Positions 11,686 through 22,622 of a stretch of DNA of 64,000 bases are shown here, in pieces. The number at the start of each line of letters is the position of its first letter. The first letter of the stretch is position 1. The notes below the pieces were generated by a model. That model was given only the letters and a program-made list of their open reading frames with translations, was not told the DNA's origin and ran no database searches. A program made the position numbers and the translations under genes. The stretch is from Cryptomeria japonica (taxonomy: Eukaryota > Streptophyta > Pinopsida > Cupressales > Cupressaceae), in the NCBI RefSeq assembly GCF_030272615.1, contig NC_081409.1:245169502-245233501 (forward strand), written 5' to 3'.

Positions 11686-12474
11686 TGTGTATGGTGAAAA
11701 TGGATAACAATAATAACAATATTGAAAGGCTAAATGAATTCAACCACAAAACCCTAGCCTAACAATCAACAAAGATCTACCATAACATATGAAGATTACC
11801 TAGGACAATGCAAATCACATGAAATCACAAAGATTATACCATCACATGTCCAATAGGGTTTTGATCTTCATTCTTCCTATCTCCATTGATCTTGCTTGAT
11901 ATATTTGCTCTCATATTTTTATATGCACAAGAGCTCAACAAAGAACGGAATGTGGTTGCAAGTAAGATCGTAGTGTAGCCAAAAATGATCATTAGCATGA
12001 ATGATTAGGATGATTCATTAGGGTTTGATAATGAAGAAGGCATCTCCTTAAATAGAAGACACAATATGAAATGGAGGGATAAGATTAAGAGGTGTAAAAA
12101 AGGAGGTCGGCTAGGATTAGAGGGTAGGTAGAAGAAATAGTAAAATAATGAAAGAAGTAGGTAGTGTAGGAATTAAGAGATGAATGACATGTGTCATGTG
12201 TAGAAAAAGCTAATGAATTAATTAAATAAATAAAGATTTATTTAATTAATAGAAGAAATAGGATAATTAAATAAATAAAAATATTTATTTAATTTAGGAA
12301 AAGGATAATTTAAATAAATAAATGTATTTATTTAAATGAAAAATAAGGCTAGAAGAGGATAAATGAATTAATTAAATAAATAAAGATTTATTTAATTAAT
12401 AGAAGAATTAGGCTTAAATAATTAAATAAATAATATATTTATTTAATTAGACTGGACAATTTTAGGTGTCTACA
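11686..12474 (-). repeat. 3' LTR of the Tat element
   Basis: On the minus strand it begins TGTAGACACCTAAAATTG and ends CATACACA. It contains five AT-rich palindromes in its first 270 bases (12205-12455) built from AATTAAATAAATAAA and its complement. Confidence 0.95.
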
Positions 12475-12520
12475 TTTTGCCCCTCTTTGAAACAATGCGG
12501 CTTGTCGCGTTGTTTCAAAG
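12475..12520 (-). promoter_or_regulatory. Polypurine tract with adjacent 36-nt hairpin
   Basis: On the minus strand AAAGAGGGGCAAAA (12475-12488) abuts the 3' LTR and is the plus-strand primer. It overlaps a hairpin with arms CTTTGAAACAA (12485-12495) and TTGTTTCAAAG (12510-12520), extended by a wobble pair and three GC pairs around a 6-nt loop. Confidence 0.75.
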
Positions 12521-12720
12521 AAGATAAGATGAACTGATACAGAGTTGCCCCAAGATGAGAATAATATGCCCCCTCGAGAGATTGGATGAAAAAGTCTGAA
12601 AAGATTGCAGACAATCTCTCGATAAGAAAGAAAGGCTAGAATGGATTGACTGGATAAGTGACAAAGTCACGGGATGAAGAAGACTGACTCGAAAAAAATG
12701 AAGGCCAAGGCTAGGGTAGG

Positions 12721-12728
12721 CTATAAGA
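12721..12728 (+). promoter_or_regulatory. TATA-like box upstream of the antisense PMD gene
   Basis: CTATAAGA lies 93 bases upstream of the exon-1 ATG at 12821, a reasonable spacing for a plant promoter with a short 5' leader. Position and match are all that supports it. Confidence 0.4.
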
Positions 12729-12999
12729 TAGACCACGGGCAAAAGACATCCTCATTGTCATCTACACCCTCACGAGATCACAGTGCAGAGCGAGAAAAAG
12801 AGCAGCAGCAGTCAGCAGCGATGGCTTTCGTACACAGATTCGACCGCGTTCGCCGATTTCAGAGGCCAGCAGAGGCAGGAGAGCCGGTAAGTACCACCAA
12901 ACCTCCTCGTACTTTGACGCATTTGCTTTTGTCATTAATGCATGTCGAATAGAGCAATAAATGCACCTAGGAATAGTATTAAAAAAGTGCAAAAACGTG

Positions 13000-13260
13000 A
13001 AATCGTGTTTGCGTCAGTGCCAGGCACGTCTGTGTCCGACAGGCGTGTCTGTGTCGATGTCAGGCACGTCTGTGTCTGGAACCGCGTTTGTATCGAATGC
13101 GGGCGCGTCTACGTCTTTCAGGGGCGTTTATGTTGCAAAGTCACGTTTGTGACAAATGTAGGCACGTTTATGTCAAACAGGCGCGTCTGTGTTGTTTAGG
13201 CGCGTTTGTGCAGTCAATAGGCGCGTTTGTGAGTTAGAAACGCATTTATGTCTAAAAAAT
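13000..13260 (+). repeat. Array of CGTCTGTGTC-like words inside the PMD intron
   Basis: About eleven degenerate units of 20-30 bases share a GGCRCGTYTGTGT core. Complementary words (ACACAGACGCG) form two arrays near the other end of the element, at about 25419-25560 and 26768-27010. Confidence 0.75.
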
Positions 13261-13379
13261 GCAAGGTTTTGTCTTCTAGGTCAAATCGGCAGTTCTGTGA
13301 TGAACATACGCTGTCGATTGAATAAGCTGCTGAGAGGATACACTCAAGCAGGTCCTCTAGGAAGACTAGGATAGATCAA

Positions 13380-13655
13380 GGCACTTTGTGATGAACAGGG
13401 AGTGCCAAGATAGAGTACTTTGTGATGAACAGGGAGTACTAAAAATGAGAGCAGCACTTTGTGATGAACAAGGAGTGCAAATGTAAGCAACACTTTGTGA
13501 TGAACAGGGAATGTCACACACATAGTACTTTGTGATGAACAGGGAGCACTACTAGGATAGATAGCAACACTTTGTGATGAACAGTGAGTGTCACTGAGAT
13601 AGATAACCATATGCATTTAGATAGCGAGTAGCATTTTGTGATGAACAGTGAATGC
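13380..13655 (-). repeat. Seven tandem hairpins with constant 15-nt loop and covarying stems
   Basis: Each unit has a loop TTGTGATGAACAGGG or a one- or two-base variant (plus-strand reading). Arms are GGCACT/AGTGCC (13380), AGTACT/AGTACT (13414), GCACT/AGTGC (13454), ACACT/AATGT (13490), AGTACT/AGCACT (13524), ACACT/AGTGT (13567) and GCATT/AATGC (13631). The arms change in step. The two imperfect units give A-C mismatches on the plus strand but G-U wobbles on the minus strand, so the minus-strand (element sense) RNA is the likelier folded form. The array lies inside the intron of the antisense PMD gene. Confidence 0.85.
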
Positions 13656-15689
13656 CACCATGACTGACATGATTGATTTGTTTGACTGCAGGAGTATTTG
13701 CCTATGTTGGAGTCACGAGAGAGATTCTCGTCCACACAGAGGTTGCGACCGGAGTTGTCTTTTCAGGATAGAGCTGCCATCAAGGAGATGGGTTTGAGAC
13801 ACGTGTTGTATGTGCTTGAGTTTCAGGCAAACATGGGTTTGCTAACTGCGCTGGCTGAGAGATGGCATTCAGAGACATGCACATTTCATTTGTCGATGGG
13901 TGAGATGACAGTCACCCTGGAGGATGTTTATAGGATTCTGCACATACCGATCGATGGAGAGTTGATTCCATATGATCGCGATGGAGACAGAGAGGCTTTG
14001 AGATGGGTGTTTCAGGATCCCGGCCTAGAGATGAGAGCAGGACATGTGGCATGGGACACCATGACTGCGACAGGGTTAGCCTTGCCAGCTGTGATTGGAG
14101 GAGCTATCAGTGGGTTCCTATGTCCGGACAGGGCGACACGGGGGTTGGCAGTGGGCTGGGGAGGAGCACTAGAGATATTGGTGATGCAACACACCAGATA
14201 TGCGTGGGGTCCATGTGTTTTGGCCCACCTATATTATGAGCTTCACCAGTTTGTCTACCATGGATCAGTGGGACTGGGCTGTGGAGTGACACTTTTGCAG
14301 GTTTGGGCATACGAGCATCTACCTATCACGCAGCCGATACACTTCAAAGGGAGAGTTCATGGATGGAGTTTTGTTCATCTGTATGACATGATCACGTCAC
14401 AGCCTCAGATTGGCAGGTTAGAGCATTGGCGACGAGTGATAGATGACATTGACGTCGTCATCTGGAGGCCGTATCTGGGATGCGAGGAGTGGGAGGATGA
14501 CGCAGTGGAGCTACCTTACACCTTCCAGAGCAGGTATTTGATTGGGCGTACGCCCTATATACTAGAGAGACAGTTGGTGGATAGAGTATGCAGGCAGTAT
14601 GGCAGGATCCAGAGGATGCCACGAGGCTCGGGTATGTATGCCCATACAGTTAGGGATCAGGCGCAGTTCGGGCCTTTACTGTCATATGATCAGGCAGTTA
14701 CACAGCTGGCAGAGATGGTGCCCCTACCTTGGGATATGTGGCTAGAGATCAAGGACGCCGGGATGGATGCAGAGTATTCCGCATATTGGGCAGAGCATCC
14801 GTTCCCACGGTTGACAGATCCAGGAGAGGCATTGGAGGGAGATGGGGGGGGAGATGATGATGATGATGGTGGAGGTGATGGGGGCAGAGGCCGACGGAGG
14901 TGGAGGGGAGTAGTTGGGGAGAGGAGGGTGGCACCTCGGAGGGAGGGTGGACAGGAGGGACAGGCCCAGGTGGTGAGGGGTCGCGGTGGATTGCCCCTGC
15001 AGGTACCAGCAGCACAGGGTCCTAGAGCACAGGGACAGAGACAGGGACAGGTGCAGGGACAGGTGCCAGTACAGGCACAGGGACAAAGACAGGTACAGGG
15101 ACCTAGGCATGTACCGAGACAGGTACCCGTTCAGGCACCAATACAGGTACAGGGACAGGTACAGGGGCAGGCACCCGCAGAGGGAGAGCCATAGGCAGAG
15201 GCAGAGCATGGGGATCCAGAGGAGGATGAGCTGATTGAGCTCAGGGAGATCTGTCAGGGCTAGGCAGATGAGATCCAGGATCTGGAGAGGGAGAGGGACC
15301 GACTCAGGACCAGGCTCAGGGATACTGAGCGAGAGAGGGATCAGGCGATTCAGCGCTACACTAAGGTTGAGACAGCGCTGAGGGCAGGGAGGCAGGCAGC
15401 GGAGGACACAGGAGTAGGCTACGCATATGTCCTGCGAGCCAGAGAGGAGATTGCCTACTGGAGGGACCTGTATTATGGTGTCGTGCCAGCAGATCAGCAG
15501 GCGAGGAGCTTCCATAGACCATCGCGTACAGCAACAGCTACGGGAGGGAGCCGGAGGAGACAGGCATCGAGTGGTGGGGTCATGGGTCCTCCACCACCAC
15601 CAGACAGGCAGGGTGATCCTGGAGTGGGTCCTTCTAGGGCTCAGATTCTGTCGAGGCCAGGCGGCTTCGAGGGAGGGAGTTCATCATAG

Positions 15690-17393
15690 CCATAGAGGGC
15701 TCCCTTGTATCAGTATTTGTACCTTTTTTTGTATTGTAGACACTTGCGGGTGATTGTAGCCATATGATTTTTTGACATCATTGTATCATGACACTTTTGA
15801 TTATATATATGAGAGATGATTCATTTTTGCGGCAGCTATATGCATGTGTACCTATGTGATGAGATGTTTTTATGATACATGTTTTATGTGATGCTTATGA
15901 TATGGATGCAAATATGTATATGATGCAATGCAATATTTTTGTTCTTTTATGTTGTATATGTGATGCATGATGCAAATGTGAATGTATGTAATGCAGATGA
16001 ATATGATAATGCAAATGTAAATTGTGCTAACAAGTGTTGTGTGCAGGATGTGATGCAATTGTGATATCTATATGTTTGTATGAAATGCTTATATGTGGTA
16101 ATGCAGGTGCAAACTACATGAAATGCAAATGTTTTTGGTGTGTCATTATACTCAGTCATGTGATAGCGGGCTACGCGGACTCAAGAAGGACGGTGGAAGT
16201 CAATCAAGAAAGGGGGATGAAAGATAGAAGATATGACCGTGAAAGAGCTTCTTGTGCGTTATCATCATTGAGCTTTATTATGGCAAGTAGGTTATGACAA
16301 TCGAGGCATTTGTTCGACCCAGAAAGTCATTGTACCTATTTGCATGGAGATAAGACAGTCACAAACAAGGAATGCCCCAGTTCATACTAGACTCACAGTG
16401 TCCTCATATCCTTGGACAAGTCATAGCATTACTAAAAGACAATCCACAGACAGCAAATGCAAATAGATGACGATACCCCATCCTCGTCTTTCTAGTCAAA
16501 GACATCCTGGAGATAGAATCTCTAGTCAGAGACATCCTGGAAAAGCTGAAAGACATGTCACCAAAAGATAAAATCAAAAGAAAACCAAGACTCGATACCA
16601 ACATCCACTGTAGTCCTCAAGTTTAGTGTCTCTTGTCATTTGTATAAGTCGTATTTGATTGTGGTCACAATGTTTACTTTCACAAAATGGATAGATAGCA
16701 CTAAACCATAATGTTGTCTGAGTCTGTCGAAAGATTTGATTTTGTTGAAGCCCATTGTTGCTGCTGTGTCTCATCTGAAACTGACTGAATCCATGAAACT
16801 GATACTTTATTGCGGAGAAGATGAAACTTTATTGCGGACTGGCAATGCAAATGTTGTTTTATTGCTGATTGTGCGCAGATAGACTGAAGGAAGCTGGAAG
16901 AAGTTGTACTCCTCGAAACATGTGATGTTCTTAGTTCCACACCCATCACTAGACGTAGGAATTGCCTTAGCCACAGATAGGATTTGATTTATTATGGATG
17001 GAGAGGGAGTGAAAAGGGGGGTTTATTATGAATGGCTAACCAATCTTGGGTAGATCAATAACAAGCCATGATGGGAATGGGTAAGTTTATTGTGAGTGAA
17101 TAGGTTGTGAGTTTGTGCAATGTGAAGTGATGAAAGTGAATCCTCAAGGAGGGAGGAGCAATGTCTCTACGCATGGCGCTGGTGACCCAGTTTTCACCAT
17201 GGTACTTTCCCAGGGCGCCACCAAAGTGGTTTTCACCGTTGGACGAAATTATTTCTCAAAAAAAAAAATTTGTGTCACAAGGCGCCTGTTTGCCAGATTT
17301 TCACCAAGTAACGATTTTTTTGTTTTATAATTTTTTTTGTATTTTTGAATTTTTTTATTTTTTTGTATTTTTTAATTAGGATACTCCAAAGAG
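15690..17393. other. Tat 3' region between PMD gene and integrase
   Basis: No coding region is evident. 15840-16120 is a degenerate low-complexity tract of ATG/TGATGCAAATG words. 16400-16560 has a short direct repeat of the type CTAGTCAAAGACATCCTGGA. Near 17320-17370 is a T-rich run just beyond the integrase end. Confidence 0.6.
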
Positions 17394-19316
17394 CTATGTG
17401 TAGAACCTGCGAAGGTGCATGTTGTTGATAGGATCCTCCAAAGGTTCACCTTCTGTAGTTGAGAGCTGATATGCACCAGATCCATAGACTGCTGTAACGA
17501 TGTAAGGACCAAGCCAGTTTGGTTCGAACTTGCCTTTCTTCTCTCTGTCTTGCTGATTCTTGGGATTTTCTCTGAGAACCAAGTCACCTACCTCAAATGT
17601 GCGAGGCTTGACTTTGTGATTGTAGCTGCGACTCATTCGTTGTTGGTAAGCCTTGAGATGATTAAAAGCAGTTTGTCTCCGTTCATCCAGCAGTTCTAGT
17701 TCTTGTAAGCGAGAGACCCTGTAATCTTCATCGTTGATGATGTTTTGCAAAGAGACCCGTAAAGAAGGTAACTCGACCTCAATAGGAAAAATGGCTTCAG
17801 CGCCGTAGACAAGTGAATATGGTGTAGCTCCTATAGGTGTACGGACACTTGTGCGATAGGCCCAAAGTGCAGGATTGAGTTGGATATGCCAATTACGGCC
17901 AACGTCGTCGACTGTCTTTTTGAGGATTTTAAGAATTGTTTTATTAGACGCCTTAGCTTGGCCATTACCTTGGGGGTAATATGGTGTGGAGAAACGATGG
18001 GAAATATGGAAGCGGTCACAGAGTTCACGAACATCCTGATTTTTGAAGGGACGCCTGTTATCAGTAATAATGGACTTAGGAATACCATATCGACAAATGG
18101 TATAGTTAAGGATGAAGGTAGCAATTTGTTTCCCAGTGACTTGTGTGAGAGGCACGGCTTCAATCCACTTTGTGAAATACTCTGTGGCTGTGATAATGAA
18201 TTTATGACCATTGGAGGAAGGAGGGTGAATCTTGCCTATGAGATCGAGTCCCCACTGACAAAAGGGCCAAGGAGACGCAAGTGGTTGTAGTTCTTGTGCT
18301 GGTGCATGTATGAGGTCTCCATGAATGTGACATTTCTTACATTTCTTGACAAACTGATATGAATCTTTTTCCATATTGGGCCAGTAATATCCAGTCCTGA
18401 TGAGTTTCTTAGCCAAGGTAGGACCACTAGCATGCGGACCACATATCCCTTTATGCACTTCTCGTAACGCAATCTTAGCTTTGTCACTTTCTAAACATCT
18501 AAGAAGAGTGCCATCTAGACCTCGTCGGTATAGGATATCAGCTAGAATGACATATCGAGAGGATTGGCAAATGAAAGTGCGGCGTTGGTTGTTTGATAGA
18601 TCAAGAGGTAAGATATTGTCACGAAGATATGTGAATATGGAACCATATAACTGGGATTCGGGACCAACAACGCATATCATTTCAGTAGGAGTGATCTCAT
18701 ATGAAGGAACCAGCAGGTTGTCTACCAAGAACTCATAGCAGGTCTCATTTTGAGGTAGATCAATCAGTGAGGCAATTGTAGCCATAGCATCTGCAGCACT
18801 ATTCTGCTCTCTTGGTATCTGCTCAAAATCTATCTTTGTGAAGTGTTGTTTCAAATCATCCACCATTTGTTTGTAAGGCATTAATTTTTCATCTTTTGTT
18901 TGGTAATCATCAGTTGCTTGGCGAATGACAAGTTGAGAATCCCCAAAAACATGAAGTTCTTGGATCTTCCACTGAACTACAATTCGTAATCCAGTTGTTA
19001 ATGCCTCATATTCCACTATATTGTTAGTGCAAGGAAATGATAAGCGGTATGATTTTGGTATAGAATCGCCTTGAGGAGTTATAAAGAGGATACCAGCTCC
19101 TGCCCCATGTTGTGTGTATGAGCCGTCAAAGTATAGTTGCCATGGCTTTGCCTGTGATATTGTTAAAATGGATTCATCTGAAAATTCTGAATTTAGAGGA
19201 ACATCATCAATCATGGGGGCATCTGCTAATTGATCCGCGATTGCTTGTCCTTTTATTGCTTTTCTGTCAACATACTCGATGTCGAATTCACTCAGGATCA
19301 TTACCCATTTGGCCAG
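17394..19316 (-). pseudogene. Tat pol: second (archaeal-type) RNase H and integrase
   Basis: This is the 3' part of the single gag-pol frame. The archaeal-type RNase H has its four acidic positions in FDGSY, VEYEAL, GDSQL and NSAADAM. Integrase follows: an HHCC zinc region (HKGICGPHASG...CKKCHIHG), a core with D in GLDLIG, D in TDNRRPF, and K in NGQAKASNK where the family has the catalytic glutamate. That E-to-K change and the R in DNRRPF fit G-to-A changes on the coding strand and would disable strand transfer. The C-terminal part ends AVYGSGAYQL...NNMHLRRFYT at 17394. No chromodomain is present, as expected for Tat. Confidence 0.88.
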
Positions 19317-21263
19317 TCACCCAGTAAGTGTAGCTTTGTTGAGAAGATATTTTAATGGATCAATTCTTGCAATCAATTTAGTCTTATGAGTAAGCATATA
19401 ATGGCGTAATTTCTGTGAAGCAAAGACCACAGTGAGACATGCACGCTCGATTGGTGTGTAGTTTAGCTCATATCCCACCAATGTGCGACTGATATAATAT
19501 ACTATTTTTTCTTTGCCCTCAGCAATTTGTTGCGCTAGGAGTGCCCCCAATGCTGTTGGAGTAGCTGATATGTATAGTAACAAAGGCTGATCTGGAATTG
19601 GTGGCATCAAAACTGGCGGATTCAAAAGATAATCTTTGAGCGTCTGAAAAGCTTGTTGACAGTTATCATCCCATTTGAACTTGATATTTTTATGTAGCAG
19701 GTGCTGAAAAGGATTACACTTATCTACAAGTTGTGCTATGAATCTTCGTATAGACTGGAGTCTCCCTTGTAAGGATCGAAGTTGACTGATATTTCTGGGT
19801 GGCGGCATGTCCAAGATAGCCTTGACTTTAGCTGGATCGGCTTCGATTCTTCTTTTGGTCACAATGAATCCTAGGAGCTTCCCGGAGGTTACTCCAAAGA
19901 CACATTTCTTGGGGTTTAATCTTACCTTGTATTTTTCCAACCGATTAAAGACGACTGAAATTATGTCCAAATGTGTATCTTTGTCTATTGATTTACCCAA
20001 GAGATCATCAACATAATCTTCCACGGTTATGTGCATGAGATCATGAAAGATAGTGGTCATTGCTCTTTGATATGTAGCACCTGCATTTTTTAGCCCAAAG
20101 GGCATGACATTCCAACAGAAAGTTCCCCACGGACAAGTGAATGATGTTTTGTGTTGATCCTCAGGTGCAATCCTGATTTGATTATAACCAGAAAATCCAT
20201 CCATTAAAGATAACATTTCATGACCTGCTGTGAGATCAACGATCAAGTCGATATTTGGTAATGGGAAGTCATCTTTCGGACAAGCTTTGTTGATGTCTCT
20301 AAAATCTGTACATATTCTGATGCTGCGATCTGGTTTACTGACAGGTACTAAATTAGAGATCCATTCGGGATAATCAATTGGGCGTATGAATCTGACATCC
20401 AATAATTTCTCTAGCTCTGCTTTGACTAGTAATGCCACTTGTGGATGCATTTTCCTTAATTTCTGTTTCACTGGCTTTGCCCCCGGTTTGACTGTCAAAT
20501 GATGCATTATCAAATCCGGATCTAGTCCAGGCATATCAGCGTATGACAATGCAAAATTGATTTGTCGTTCTTTGAAGAAGCTTATGAATTTTGATCTTTC
20601 GGACTCTGTTAATGATTGAGCCAGGAATATGTTGTGTGGAACCTCTTCTGTACCAATGTTTGTTTTGATAGTCTCCTCTACCAACATGGATGACTTTTCC
20701 TCATATGATGCTGGGAGAATGTCGAGCCTTCCATCTTTGGGTGCCTCAGAGAGGTTTTCGCCCTCAAATACGTCCTTTCTTTTTACTTTTTTGGGATCAG
20801 ATAGCGCCACAATGTGGTTTTCGCCATAAGACCCTTGATTTGCTCTTATTTTTACATTTTTGTGACTGGAAGGTCCGACACCCTCACCAAAATATGCCAT
20901 GTTGTTGAGTTCTATGGTGTATCTTGCTTTGTGGTCCCCAGGGGGAAGATCATCTCGTATGCCAAGATAGTCAATAATAGCTTCGTCATTTTGAAATGTG
21001 TCAAATTGTGTTGGTCCTTCATAATCCCAGTCAATGAGTTGGTGGTGAACAAGGGGAAGGCCTTTAATGTTTTCGGAGTTTGCAGGGCTAAGAGTGAAGA
21101 TGTGGTTATATTCGGGTATATCGAGGCAATCGTCGAGGTCATCGATGGCACTCTCCTCATCAGTTTCGATCGCGAGTGAATCCAAATTGTCGTCACTAGT
21201 AGCGCCTTCCGGGACAGGTGTCCTCATCCTATGTGATTTCGACCTAGAACCTTGAGACGAAGA
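19317..21263 (-). pseudogene. Tat pol: reverse transcriptase and first RNase H
   Basis: The frame opens after a TAG (21264) and closes at a TGA (19317). The N-terminal third is a linker. RT motifs run in order: KLRKMHPQ, FIRPIDYPEW, RICTDFRDINKACPKDDFPLP, LMDGFSGYNQI, MPFGLKNAGATYQ, and the catalytic YVDDLL. RNase H follows with LYISATPTALGALL, VYYISR and the YTPIERACL helix; the first acidic residue is lost, as is common for this domain in Tat elements. The frame matches its neighbours, so protein continuity is broken only by the two stops. RT looks catalytically intact. Confidence 0.9.
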
Positions 21264-22622
21264 CTATGTGGAATCCTTATGGGTTGTTTCTTGACCAACT
21301 CTGAACTTTCTATAAAATTCCTCTTCTTCTGTGGGTTCATCTGGCTCTTTGAATGTCTCGGTGAGCTCATAGTCACTGGAGGATTTGTCTGAACCCCATT
21401 CCCATTCGTTGGAATCTGTGGAATAGTAATCCTCTTGTTGAACTTTGGCAACTTTGATTTGTGATGCCTCTTCTGTCCTTTTAGTGTGGATCTTGGAAGT
21501 CAGAAAACCAAGTCCCTTTGAGCGTTCCCTTCTTACAATCAATTTAGGTTGTAAGGGCTCCATGATGCCTTCTTTGCGTAACCCAAGAGGGCTTTTTCCA
21601 TCATACCCAAATTTTTGTAGAATCTTGAAGCCTTTGCCATATTTCTCACAAGGTATATTGATCTGATCATGTGTGTCCTGTTCAATGTCTTTGTAGAGCA
21701 TTTTGTATAAATCTTCCTCTTCTAGTTCGCCCCATCTTTGAAAGGTAGTAGGATCCCATTTGAGTATCATGATGGATATTTGCTTGTTAGGATGTGGCCT
21801 TCCATATTCTTTTGGAGAGCTCATGACTTGTCGTAAATACATTGTCTGATTTAAAGTGTATTCTCCCATGCCTTTGTCTTGAAATTTGCCTTTAAGTTCA
21901 CCTTGTTTTGATGTCGAAGGTTTTAGTGACTCAGGGTCAATGTACGTCGAAGAAGGAACAGCCTCACGATTACTGGGAATGATGGTCTCCGTATGTGATC
22001 TCAAGTTATTGCAATATATGAACGGATTAGGATCACCGTTAACTGTTACCTCGACTCCATTATGAGGAAACTTAATGCATTGATGATATGTCGATGGGAC
22101 TGCCCTCATTTCATGAATCCAAGGACGTCCTAGCAATATGTTGTATGTGAGATCCAGATCTAGGACTTGACAAACCACATCCTTTGTAACTGGCCCAATT
22201 CTTAGAGGTAAGGTGACTGTGCCCTTGGATGAACGCTCTTCATCATCATATGCCTTGATGGTGATTTGATTTGTTGAATTCACAGCTTTATCAGAATATC
22301 CCAATTGTTTAATGGTACTCAATGTACAAATGTTTAGACCTGCTCCTCCATCTATCAGGACTCGCTTTATTCGATGTTTGTGTATGAAGGCTTCAACATG
22401 TAAAGGTGCATTATGTGGCTGACTTACGGAGGCGTCATCGGCTTCTGTGAATGTGAGGGAGTGTGGAATGGAAAGGTATCCCACCATGGCTTGAAACTGG
22501 TCCACGTTCAGATCAGTAGGAACGATAGTGTCTCTCAAGATTTTGTCAAGAATAGCTTTATGAGCGGGGGATATACGTAGGAGCTCAAGGATGGAGATGA
22601 GCGCGGGTGTCTTCCCTAACTA
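21264..22622 (-). pseudogene. Tat aspartic protease region
   Basis: The frame continues from gag across one TAG (22620-22622); the text after it (LGKTPALISILELL) is the expected family sequence, so the stop is a point mutation. Protease motifs are LIDGGAGLNI (catalytic Asp) and ILLGRPWIHEM. A linker with a glycine-rich LGLRKEGI segment follows, then acidic serine-rich sequence. It would process the gag-pol polyprotein. It ends at the TAG at 21264. Confidence 0.85.

Larger units (their letters stand above)
12821..15689 (+). pseudogene. Antisense plant mobile domain (PMD) gene, two exons
   Basis: Exon 1 is 12821-12886 (22 codons, ATG start), followed by a consensus donor GTAAGT. The acceptor TTTGACTGCAG ends at 13691, and exon 2 (13692-15689) continues in phase. 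Exon 2 has PMD signatures: an HSETCTFHLSMGEMTVTLEDV block, LHIPIDG, a LAHLYYELH helix and LQVWAYEHLP. Known relatives are the MAIN/MAIL1 proteins and PMD copies carried by Ty3/gypsy and MULE elements. The tail has an acidic GGGDDDDDGGG run, an RGR-rich basic stretch, a Q/V/P/G repeat tract (15000-15190, 12-bp periodicity in DNA) and a coiled coil. Two TAG codons (15192, 15261) break the tail; the PMD itself is open. The gene is antisense to the element. Its product could affect host transposon silencing, by inference. Confidence 0.75.

Noticed and set aside
11303-11762. Several 60-125 codon ORFs on both strands
   Set aside because: They translate a TA/TG microsatellite into Tyr-Ile-His-Val-Cys runs and are not genes.
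14742-15515. 257-codon minus-strand ORF
   Set aside because: It is the antisense shadow of the PMD gene tail, rich in Leu/Cys because of the repeat tract.
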